A stretch of 64,000 nt of DNA from Hominenteromicrobium sp900549945 (GTDB taxonomy: Bacteria > Bacillota > Clostridia > Oscillospirales > Acutalibacteraceae), in NCBI GenBank assembly GCA_902472305.1, contig CABRNK010000008.1, positions 1 through 64,000 of the forward strand, read 5' to 3'. Positions 43,318 through 50,130 of the stretch are shown one piece after another. Both the position numbers and the translations under genes were made by a program. Each line of letters starts with the position of its first letter. Position 1 is the first letter of the stretch. The notes below the pieces were generated by a model that was not told the DNA's origin, ran no database searches, and saw nothing but the letters and a program-made list of their open reading frames with translations.

Positions 43318-45096
43318 TTACGCCTGAACGCGCGCCTTGAGGCCGTCAAGCTCTGCTCTGAGCTCCGCCGGGAGCTTATCGCCGAACTTTTTGTAGAATT
43401 CCTCAACACCGGCGGCTTCCTTAGCCCACTTCGCATTGTCGACCTCGAGGATGCCCTTCAGGGTCTCGATCGAGAAGTCGTCAAGGCCTTCGATGTTGAT
43501 GTCCTCGGCCTTCGGCACATAGCCGATCGCCGTCTCCACTGCGTCGATCTCGCCGTCGCAGCGCTTGAGCATCCACTCGAGCACGCGGAGGTTGTCGCCG
43601 AAGCCCGGCCAAATGAAGTGGCCGTCCTCATCGACGCGGAACCAGTTGACGTTGAAGATCTTCGGCGCCTTGTCGCCGAGGAGCTCGCCCATCTCGACCC
43701 AGTGCTTGAAGTAATCGCCCATGTTGTAGCCGCAGAACGGGAGCATGGCCATCGGGTCGCGGCGGACAACGCCGACTGCACCGGCAGCCGCAGCAGTCGT
43801 CTCAGAGCCCGTGATGGAGCCGATGAAAACGCCGTTGTTCCAGCTTCTGGACTGGTAAACCAGCGGAACCGTATCCGGACGGCGGCCGCCGAAGATGATG
43901 GCGGAAACCGGAACGCCCTTCGGGTTCTCGAACTCGCTCGAGAGGCAGGGGCAGTTTGCGGTCGGCGCCGTGAAGCGGCTGTTCGGATGCGCGAGCTTAT
44001 TGCCCTCGGCAATGTACTCGGGGCCGTTCACCTTCGCGCCCTTCCACTCTTCCGCGTTGACCGGCGGGTTCTTATCGAGGCTCTCCCACCAAACGGTGTT
44101 GTCGTCGAGGTTGCGGGCGACGTTCGTGAAGATCGTGCCCTTCTGCGTGGAAATCAGCGCGTTCGGGTTCGACTTCATGTTCGTACCCGGCGCAACGCCG
44201 AAGAAGCCGTTCTCCGGGTTGATCGCGTACAGTCTGCCGTCCTCGCCGGGACGCATCCAAGCGATGTCGTCGCCGACGGTCCAGACCTTGTAGCCCTTCG
44301 CCTTGTAGCCCTCCGGCGGGATCATCATGGCGAGGTTCGTCTTGCCGCAGGCAGACGGGAACGCCGCGCAGACATACTTGACTTCGCCCTTCGGATTCTC
44401 GACGCCGAGGATCAGCATGTGCTCAGCCATCCAGCCCTCGTTCTTCGCCTGATAGGAGGCGATGCGCAGCGCGAAGCACTTCTTGCCGAGCAGAACGTTG
44501 CCGCCGTAAGCGGAGTTGACGGAAATGATCGTGTTGTCCTCCGGGAACTGGCAGATCCAGCGGTTCTCCGGATCGACGTTGCACTTGCAGTGCAGGCCGC
44601 GGACCCAGTCGTTGCTGTCGCCGAGCACGTCCAGAACCTTCGCGTTGACGCGGGTCATAATGGACATGTTCAGAACAACGTAGATGGAGTCGGTCAGCTC
44701 GATGCCGATTTTCGCGAGCGGCGAGCCGATCGGACCCATGGAGTACGGAATCACATACATCGTGCGGCCCTTGTAGCTGCCGCGGGCGATGTCGTAAAGC
44801 ATTTTATAGGCTTCCTGCGGGTCCTTCCAGTGGTTGGTCGGGCCTGCGTCCTCCTCCTTCTTGGAGCAGATGAGCGTTCTGTCCTCGACGCGCGCGACGT
44901 CGTTCGGAGCGGTTCTGTGATAATAGCAGCCCGGGAGCTTTTCCTCGTTCAGCTTGATCAGCTCGCCAGACGCGCAGGCTTCCTTTCTGAGGGCTTCAAG
45001 CTGCTCCTCAGAGCCGTCGATCCAAACGATCTGATCCGGGTTGACAAGCGCTTTCATCTCGTCAATCCAAGAGAGGACTGTCTTGTTGTTTGTCAT
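43318..45096 (-). CDS. pckG: Phosphoenolpyruvate carboxykinase (GTP)
   Basis: A 592-residue GTP-dependent PEP carboxykinase, which interconverts oxaloacetate and PEP using GTP/GDP. The P-loop AAFPSACGKTNLAMM (about 244-258) contains the hyper-reactive Cys250, the metal-binding segment is TVGDDIAWMR (about 273), and RNLDDNTVWWESL and FGGRRPDTVPLVYQS are typical. Length matches the family. The start has CGAAAGGAGAAATAAG upstream. In fermentative anaerobes the enzyme usually runs toward oxaloacetate, storing energy as GTP. It stands alone between terminators. Confidence 0.97.
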   Translation of the reverse strand: MTNNKTVLSWIDEMKALVNPDQIVWIDGSEEQLEALRKEACASGELIKLNEEKLPGCYYHRTAPNDVARVEDRTLICSKKEEDAGPTNHWKDPQEAYKMLYDIARGSYKGRTMYVIPYSMGPIGSPLAKIGIELTDSIYVVLNMSIMTRVNAKVLDVLGDSNDWVRGLHCKCNVDPENRWICQFPEDNTIISVNSAYGGNVLLGKKCFALRIASYQAKNEGWMAEHMLILGVENPKGEVKYVCAAFPSACGKTNLAMMIPPEGYKAKGYKVWTVGDDIAWMRPGEDGRLYAINPENGFFGVAPGTNMKSNPNALISTQKGTIFTNVARNLDDNTVWWESLDKNPPVNAEEWKGAKVNGPEYIAEGNKLAHPNSRFTAPTANCPCLSSEFENPKGVPVSAIIFGGRRPDTVPLVYQSRSWNNGVFIGSITGSETTAAAAGAVGVVRRDPMAMLPFCGYNMGDYFKHWVEMGELLGDKAPKIFNVNWFRVDEDGHFIWPGFGDNLRVLEWMLKRCDGEIDAVETAIGYVPKAEDINIEGLDDFSIETLKGILEVDNAKWAKEAAGVEEFYKKFGDKLPAELRAELDGLKARVQA

Positions 45097-45154
45097 TCTT
45101 ATTTCTCCTTTCGCCGAAAAGGCAAATGTATTGCAAATGACCTATTCTGCTTTC

Positions 45155-45183
45155 ATTCTACCACATATTCGGTGGGGAATCAA
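45155..45183 (-). promoter_or_regulatory. Promoter of pckG
   Basis: On the minus strand TTGATT (45178-45183), 17 bases, TAGAAT (45155-45160), about 60 bases upstream of the pckG start. Beyond it, 45184-45352 is AT-rich near 45230 and holds no gene that can be supported. Confidence 0.6.
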
Positions 45184-45352
45184 TCACCAATTTGTGAATT
45201 CGCCCCTCCAATTTCGATATATTGACATATCTTTATCATATGGAAAAGCCTTTTTTCATATCACCGTCGGCTTCTCCGCCTCAAACGGACTGCGCTTCAT
45301 TCGGGCGGACGCAAAGCCCCCGGAATCCCGCGCAGCGAAAGCACGCGGGCTG

Positions 45353-45856
45353 TCAGCCGCCGAGGTCAAGCGGCACAATGCGCCCCTTTTCCCGCGTTTT
45401 ATTCATGTCGATCAGCCGCTGGTTCTCGCTGCCGCGAAACGCCAGCTCGAGGTTTTTCTCCGCCTCGATAAAAGGCCCGTCAACGAGCACGTCGCAGGCG
45501 GCGAGCAAAGCGTCGATATCCGGGTCGTGCATCGCCTCGAGCGCCTCGAGCGTCCAGCCCGTGTAAACCGTGACGTCTTTCCCGACGCCGTGCACGCGGT
45601 CCGCAAGCGCCCGGAGCGGCTTCGGCTGGCAGAAGGGCTCGCCGCCCGAAAACGTGATGCCGCGCAGCAGCGGATTTTCCAAAAACGCCTCGAAAATGCG
45701 ATCCGTGTCGTCCCACGCGCCGCCCTCAAAATCGTGCGTCTGCGGGTTGTGGCAGCCGGGGCAGCGGTGCGGGCAGCCCTGCACGAATACGGTCAGGCGG
45801 ATGCCCCGCCCGTCCACGATCGAATCCGGGATGAGCCCGGCAACTTTGATTTTCAT
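45353..45856 (-). CDS. nrdG: Anaerobic ribonucleoside-triphosphate reductase activating protein
   Basis: A 167-residue radical-SAM activase that installs the glycyl radical on class III ribonucleotide reductase. The CX3CX2C cluster motif is GCPHRCPGCHNP (Cys28, Cys32, Cys35), and GITFSGGEPF is the GGE motif that binds SAM. DGRGIRLTVFVQ at the N-terminus is typical of NrdG. The start at 45856 is set by GGAGAGGAGAAAGGCC. It follows the small glycyl-radical reading frame by 97 bases, with a hairpin between. Its target Gly is probably on that small protein and not on the main NrdD chain. Confidence 0.95.
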   Translation of the reverse strand: MKIKVAGLIPDSIVDGRGIRLTVFVQGCPHRCPGCHNPQTHDFEGGAWDDTDRIFEAFLENPLLRGITFSGGEPFCQPKPLRALADRVHGVGKDVTVYTGWTLEALEAMHDPDIDALLAACDVLVDGPFIEAEKNLELAFRGSENQRLIDMNKTREKGRIVPLDLGG

Positions 45857-45911
45857 GGCCTTTCTCCTCTCCCCGCCGCTTCCGCTTTGAAAGCGCTTTG
45901 GCGGCAGGCAC

Positions 45912-45943
45912 AAAAAAATCCAAAAGCCGCGGCTTTCGGATTT
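45912..45943 (-). terminator. Hairpin with U-run between the glycyl-radical frame and nrdG
   Basis: On the minus strand AATCCGAAAGCC (45931-45942) pairs with GGCTTTTGGATT (45917-45928) around GC, followed by seven T (45912-45918, overlapping the stem foot). It lies between two genes that should be co-expressed, so it may be a partial terminator or an mRNA 3-prime stabiliser. Confidence 0.65.
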
Positions 45944-45953
45944 TCTCGCGCGT

Positions 45954-46124
45954 TTACAGGCTGTGCTTCACGCGGTCGCGCTCCTCGGCGCGCTTCGCGT
46001 TGTTCCAGCGGTCCGTTGTGCCGACGAGATAGCCCGTAATGCGGCGGATGCGCTCGAAATCGCGCCCCTCGCCGATCAGAACGGCGTTTTCCTTCACGTT
46101 TTTTTCCTTGATCTTCGGTGCCAT
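45954..46124 (-). CDS. Small glycyl-radical domain protein of class III ribonucleotide reductase
   Basis: A 56-residue protein. The segment FERIRRITGYLVGTTDRWNN followed by AKRAEERDRVKH is the glycyl-radical loop and final helix normally found at the very C-terminus of NrdD, with candidate radical Gly31 in ITGYL. The first 22 residues (KEKNVKENAVLIGEGRD) are extra. The start at 46124 has AGGAGGAAAAGCAT, one of the best ribosome binding sites in the window. It is in the nrd cluster, after a histidine phosphatase gene and before nrdG. The main NrdD chain in this cluster lacks this segment, so the two proteins probably form one enzyme. Confidence 0.85.
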   Translation of the reverse strand: MAPKIKEKNVKENAVLIGEGRDFERIRRITGYLVGTTDRWNNAKRAEERDRVKHSL

Positions 46125-46172
46125 ATGCTTTTCCTCCTGTATCTGTGTCTGCCGCCCGCTCTCCCGGGCAGT

Positions 46173-46853
46173 TCAATATTCTGCACCGGCAAACAATCCC
46201 CACCGGGCAAAGTCCGCCGTGCAAAGCTCCTTCAGGTGCGTGTAGTCGTTGATGCGCACCGGGCGCGCACCGCCGTTCTGCATGTCGCAGGCAATTTCCG
46301 TGACCGCCGTGTGCTCCATCCAGTTCAGCCGGTTTACATCGCCGGCCGGCCGCCGGAGCAGGACGTTTGTGAACACCCGCAGCGTAATTCCATGCGAAAA
46401 GACCAAAACGGCCGCGGAATCGGGAAGCTCGGCAAGCGATTTGTCCACGAACTGCCGGCACCGCCGCTGGACATCTGCAAACGATTCTCCGCCCGGCGCC
46501 TCCGCTTCGGAAAGCCCCCTTTCCAGACATACCTGCGGATACAGGCGATCCCGCTCCTGCCAGGTCAGGCCCTCCAGCAAGCCCAGCTCCATTTCCCTCA
46601 GATCTGCGGTTTCACGGACTGCGGGCGCAGCGGGAAACTGACGCAGCACCGCCTCCGCAGTCTGCCGCGTGCGGAGCAGCGGACTGCTGAATACATAGAG
46701 CCGCTCCTTTCCCCGCAATGCGGTGTGCAGGGCGATTCCCGCGCGCTCCGCCTGCCGGATTCCCTTTTCCGTAAGGGCAAGATCCGTTGTGGACATCATC
46801 CGCCCCTGTGTGTTGCTGTAGCTCTCCGCGTGTCGGATCAGAAAAACTCTCAT
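46173..46853 (-). CDS. Histidine phosphatase family protein (phosphoglycerate mutase-like)
   Basis: A 226-residue phosphatase. The phospho-acceptor is in FLIRHAES (His at about residue 7, a variant of the usual RHG), followed by Arg in SSPLLRTRQTAE, Glu in LREMELGLLEG and the second His in VFSHGITLRV. The start at 46853 is preferred with AAGGGGACGGGTTT upstream; an ATG at 46877 overlaps the nrdD stop (ATGA) and is an alternative. It lies between nrdD and the glycyl-radical frame, an odd place unless it is linked to nucleotide metabolism. The substrate is unknown; nucleotide or sugar phosphates are likely. Confidence 0.9.
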   Translation of the reverse strand: MRVFLIRHAESYSNTQGRMMSTTDLALTEKGIRQAERAGIALHTALRGKERLYVFSSPLLRTRQTAEAVLRQFPAAPAVRETADLREMELGLLEGLTWQERDRLYPQVCLERGLSEAEAPGGESFADVQRRCRQFVDKSLAELPDSAAVLVFSHGITLRVFTNVLLRRPAGDVNRLNWMEHTAVTEIACDMQNGGARPVRINDYTHLKELCTADFARWGLFAGAEY

Positions 46854-46873
46854 AAACCCGTCCCCTTCGCTGC

Positions 46874-49171
46874 TCATCGGATCAAATGCGAATAATCCGG
46901 CACGTCGTGGTACTTCTTGCGCAGCTCGGCGAGCTTCTCGACCGGGACGCCCTCGCCGGCATGGCGGCCGCAGCGCGGGCACACGTCGCCGATGATGCCG
47001 CTGTAGCCGCAGACCGGGTCGCGGTCGACCGGATGGTTCACCGAGCCATAGCCGATGCCGGCCTCCTTCATGCAGCGGATCACGCTCTCAAACGCATCGA
47101 TATTCTTGCAGATGTCGCCGTCCAGCTCGACGTAGCTGATGTGCCCGGCGTTCGTCAGCGCGTGGAACGGCGCCTCCTTTTGGATCTTCTTGAAGGCGCT
47201 GATGCCGTAGTACACCGGCACATGGAAAGAATTCGTGTAGTATTCGCGGTCGGTCACGCCCTCGATCTTACCGTATTTTTTCTGGTCAATGCGCAGGAAG
47301 CGGCCGGAAAGGCCTTCGGCGGGCGTCGCGAGCAGCGTCCAGTTGAGGCCCGTCTCGCGGCTCTTTTGATCCATACACGCGCGCATATAGTGGATGATCT
47401 CGTAGCCTAATTTCCAGCTCTCCTCGCTCTCGCCGTGGTGCTTGCCGGTCAGCGCTTTAAGCGTTTCGGCAAGGCCGATGAAGCCGACCGAAAGCGTGCC
47501 GTGCTTTAAAACCTCCGCCACTGAATCGTCGCGGCCGAGCTTCTCGGAATCGATCCACACGCCCTGCCCCATCAAAAACGGGTAGTTGTACGCCTTCTTG
47601 CTGCACTGGATCTTGAAGCGGTGCAAAAGCTGCTCCTCGACGATCGCGAGCTGCGCGTCGAGCAGCTCGTAAAACTTTTTGACGTCGCCCTTCGCTTCAA
47701 TGCCCAGCCGCGGCAGGTTGATCGAGGTGAAGCTCAGGTTGCCGCGCCCGCAGGTGACCTCGCGCTCCGGGTCGTGCACGTTGCCCATCACGCGCGTGCG
47801 GCAGCCCATATACGCCACCTCGCTGTTGTAGTCGCCCGGCTTGTAATATTGCAGGTTGAACGGCGCGTCGAGAAAGCTGAAGTTCGGGAACAGGCGCTTC
47901 GCCGAGCAGCGCATCGCGTGCTTGAACAGGTCGTAGTTCGGGTCGCCCTCGTTGTAGTTGACGCCCTCCTTGACCTTGAAGATCTGCACCGGGAAAATCG
48001 GCGTTTCGCCGTCGCCGAGGCCGGCCTCCGTCGCGTCCAGCAGGTTGCGCACCGCCATGCGGCCCTCGGGCGACGTATCGGTGCCGTAGTTCAGCGAGCT
48101 GAACGGCACCTGCGCGCCGGCACGGGAATTCATCGTGTTCAGGTTGTGCACGAGCGCCTCCATCGCCTGCTTCGTCGCGTTGTCCGTCTCGCGCCATGCG
48201 GTACGCTCGGCGTAGTCGGCCGCGTCGCGCGCCTCCTCGGCGATGATTTCCTCAAAGCCGTTTTCGCGCTGGTGGCGCGGCAGAAATTCCTCCACGCGCT
48301 GCGCGTACGCCTTCGCCGTGCCGATCGTCACATCGCCGCCGAGCGCCGTGCGGACAGCCTCCGCAAGCCCCGCCGCGTCCGCATGCGCCATATTGTGGCG
48401 CACCTCGAAATACTGGGTGAGCGCCGAGAAATACTGCTTGCGGAACGTCTTTTTCACGCCGAGCGCCATCGCGTAGTCGAAGTTCGGCACGCTCTGGCCG
48501 CCGTGCATCTCGTTCTGGTTCGCCTGAATCGCAATGCACGCGAGCGCCGCGTAGCTGCGGATGTCCTTCGGCTCGCGCAGGTAGCCGTGGCCGGTGGAAA
48601 AGCCGCCGTCAAACAGCTTGACGAGGTCGATCTGGCAGCAGGTCTCGGTCAGCGTGTAAAAATCCTTGTCGTGGATGTGGATGTCGCCGTTGGCGTGCGC
48701 CTTTGCGATCTCCGGCGGGATCACGTATTTGTCGTAAAAGCTCTTCGCGCCCTCCGAGCCGTATTTCAGCATCGTGCCCATCGCGGAATCCGCGTTGATA
48801 TTCGCGTTTTCGCGCTTCAAATCCGCGTCCTCGGCCGGCTTGAAGGTCAGATCCTGATAAATTTTCACGAGCTCATCGTCCATCTCGCGCAGGCGCTGGT
48901 GCTCCGCGCGGTAGAGGATGTACGCCTTCGCCGTCTTGGCGTAGTCCGCGGCGATCAGCTTCTCCTCCACGACGTCCTGAATCTGCTCGACCGTCGGCAC
49001 GGTCTTGCTGTCCCCGAACGCTTCGATCACCTCCGCGGTCAGGCTGTCGAGATCGGCATCGCTCATGCGCTCCGCCGCGATGCGGATATTGGCCTTAAAA
49101 ATCGCGTTTCGAATCTTCTTTGCGTCAAAGGAAACCTTTTCCCCGTTGCGCTTGACAATGTACTTGACCAT
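46874..49171 (-). CDS. nrdD: Anaerobic (class III) ribonucleoside-triphosphate reductase, large chain without glycyl-radical loop
   Basis: A 765-residue NrdD. The N-terminal ATP-cone (about residues 1-90, VKYIVKRNGEKVSFDAKKIR) senses ATP/dATP. The barrel contains the Cys pair TETCCQID (178-179) and YMGCRTRVMGNV, a candidate thiyl-radical Cys. The C-terminus has zinc-site cysteines in DPVCGYSGIIGDVCPRCG (Cys721, 731, 734). After this, where NrdD normally continues into the RxTGYL radical loop, the chain instead ends with VPVEKLAELRKKYHDVPDYS and four more residues. The radical segment is found on a separate frame at 45954. The start at 49171 is chosen as MVKYIVKRN; a longer frame to 49309 would include the promoter. 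Confidence 0.93.
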   Translation of the reverse strand: MVKYIVKRNGEKVSFDAKKIRNAIFKANIRIAAERMSDADLDSLTAEVIEAFGDSKTVPTVEQIQDVVEEKLIAADYAKTAKAYILYRAEHQRLREMDDELVKIYQDLTFKPAEDADLKRENANINADSAMGTMLKYGSEGAKSFYDKYVIPPEIAKAHANGDIHIHDKDFYTLTETCCQIDLVKLFDGGFSTGHGYLREPKDIRSYAALACIAIQANQNEMHGGQSVPNFDYAMALGVKKTFRKQYFSALTQYFEVRHNMAHADAAGLAEAVRTALGGDVTIGTAKAYAQRVEEFLPRHQRENGFEEIIAEEARDAADYAERTAWRETDNATKQAMEALVHNLNTMNSRAGAQVPFSSLNYGTDTSPEGRMAVRNLLDATEAGLGDGETPIFPVQIFKVKEGVNYNEGDPNYDLFKHAMRCSAKRLFPNFSFLDAPFNLQYYKPGDYNSEVAYMGCRTRVMGNVHDPEREVTCGRGNLSFTSINLPRLGIEAKGDVKKFYELLDAQLAIVEEQLLHRFKIQCSKKAYNYPFLMGQGVWIDSEKLGRDDSVAEVLKHGTLSVGFIGLAETLKALTGKHHGESEESWKLGYEIIHYMRACMDQKSRETGLNWTLLATPAEGLSGRFLRIDQKKYGKIEGVTDREYYTNSFHVPVYYGISAFKKIQKEAPFHALTNAGHISYVELDGDICKNIDAFESVIRCMKEAGIGYGSVNHPVDRDPVCGYSGIIGDVCPRCGRHAGEGVPVEKLAELRKKYHDVPDYSHLIR

Positions 49172-49235
49172 CCTGCTTAGACCCCTTCTGATTTTTCCTC
49201 CGGCGCGGCCGATTACCGTTTTCCGTGTGCCTCTG

Positions 49236-49264
49236 ATTATATTCCTTTTCCTGCGGCGTGTCAA
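49236..49264 (-). promoter_or_regulatory. Strong promoter of the nrd cluster
   Basis: On the minus strand a perfect TTGACA (49259-49264), 17 bases and a perfect TATAAT (49236-49241), about 65 bases upstream of nrdD. Confidence 0.85.
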
Positions 49265-49272
49265 GAGCCGAT

Positions 49273-49319
49273 CTACAATATCTTGTGCCTGTTTTATTAT
49301 GTCAATCAAAATATACCAA
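49273..49319. promoter_or_regulatory. Candidate pair of NrdR boxes upstream of nrdD
   Basis: CTACAATATCTTGTGC (49273-49288) matches the NrdR-box consensus ACACWATATATWGTGT at 12 of 16 positions. A weaker AATCAAAATATACCAA (49304-49319, 9 of 16) starts exactly 31 bases further upstream, the spacing usual for NrdR tandem boxes. They lie just upstream of the nrdD -35, where NrdR binding would regulate transcription. Confidence 0.5.
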
Positions 49320-49440
49320 AAATTAAAACATAATATAAAAACTGCCTGCGCCCGGAAATCGACTTCCGCTCCGCCGCTTTACGCCGTTTTTTCCTTTCCG
49401 GCGGCCTGTGCGGCGGCGCCGTATTTTTGCGCGGGGCGCG
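49320..49440. other. Remaining intergenic stretch upstream of nrdD
   Basis: AT-rich from 49320 to about 49345 and GC-rich after it. No gene or further signal was recognised before the terminator at 49441. Confidence 0.4.
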
Positions 49441-49477
49441 AAAAGGGCCGCCCGATTTGACTATCCGGCGGCCCTTT
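49441..49477 (-). terminator. Terminator of the hisS-aspS-pentapeptide operon
   Basis: AAAGGGCCGCC and GGCGGCCCTTT (49442-49452 and 49467-49477) form a perfect 11-bp stem with TTTTC following on the minus strand. It lies 45 bases after the pentapeptide-protein stop. Confidence 0.8.
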
Positions 49478-49521
49478 CATCCGGCCGCGCGGACTACGCC
49501 CGCGCAGCACGGCTTATTCAT

Positions 49522-50130
49522 TTATTTGACGACGGCGCCGAGGCAGTGCGCAAGGTACACCGCGCCGTCGAGGTCAACCGCCGTATCGCCGAGCTTTGCA
49601 AAGCGGATATCTGTGCGCGCCCACTTCGCGCCGCGCAGGTCGCAGCCCTTCAGCTTCGCATTGCGGAACACCGTCTCCGTCAGGTCGCAGCCCGAAAGGC
49701 TTGCCTTCTCAAGGTCGGCGTCGCTGAAATTCGTGCCGCGCAGGTTCACGCCTGCAAAATCCTGCTTGCGGAGCATGCAGCCGTCGAGCACGCAGTATTC
49801 GAGCGCGCCGCTGCGCACGACCCAGCCTGTGAGATCGGCGCCCGCAAAATTACAGCCCGTGCACCGGCAGCCGTGGAATTCAGAGACAAAGAGGCTCGCC
49901 CCGGAAAACGTGCAGTTTTCAAAGGCCGTATTGCGGCACAGCACGTCGTTCAGCCGCGCAAAGTCGAACGCGCAGGCCGAAAACCGGCACTTTTCGAGCA
50001 GCGCGCCCGAAAGGACCGCGCCGCGGAAATCGCACTTCTGAAAGGTAAAGCCTGTCAGCGAAGCGTCGGTGAAATCCGTGTCCGAAAACCGCGCGCCCGC
50101 ATACGCCTTGATTTCGCTTGAAAAACTCAT
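49522..50130 (-). CDS. Pentapeptide repeat protein
   Basis: A 202-residue protein made almost wholly of pentapeptide repeats of the A(D/N)Lxx kind, for example FSDTDFTDASLTG, CDFRGAVLSGALLEKCRF and GADLTGWVV. It should fold as a right-handed quadrilateral beta-helix of about nine coils. The pattern and length resemble the Qnr/MfpA class of DNA-mimic proteins that protect gyrase, but that function cannot be assumed. The ATG at 50130 overlaps the aspS stop as ATGA, so it is translated with aspS. An unexpected partner for tRNA-synthetase genes. The first 12 residues are outside the repeats. Confidence 0.9.
   Translation of the reverse strand: MSFSSEIKAYAGARFSDTDFTDASLTGFTFQKCDFRGAVLSGALLEKCRFSACAFDFARLNDVLCRNTAFENCTFSGASLFVSEFHGCRCTGCNFAGADLTGWVVRSGALEYCVLDGCMLRKQDFAGVNLRGTNFSDADLEKASLSGCDLTETVFRNAKLKGCDLRGAKWARTDIRFAKLGDTAVDLDGAVYLAHCLGAVVK

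Noticed and set aside
45184..45352. Small gene between pckG and nrdG
   Set aside because: Open frames here lack ribosome binding sites and overlap the pckG promoter region.
45885..45900. cre-like TTGAAAGCGCTTTG upstream of nrdG
   Set aside because: It is a simple AAAGCGCTTT palindrome next to a terminator and lacks the conserved CA at the end of the cre consensus.
49172..49309. N-terminal extension of NrdD by 46 residues
   Set aside because: It would translate the promoter (TTGACA and TATAAT) and leave the ATP-cone start MVKYIVKRN internal; no ribosome binding site supports it.
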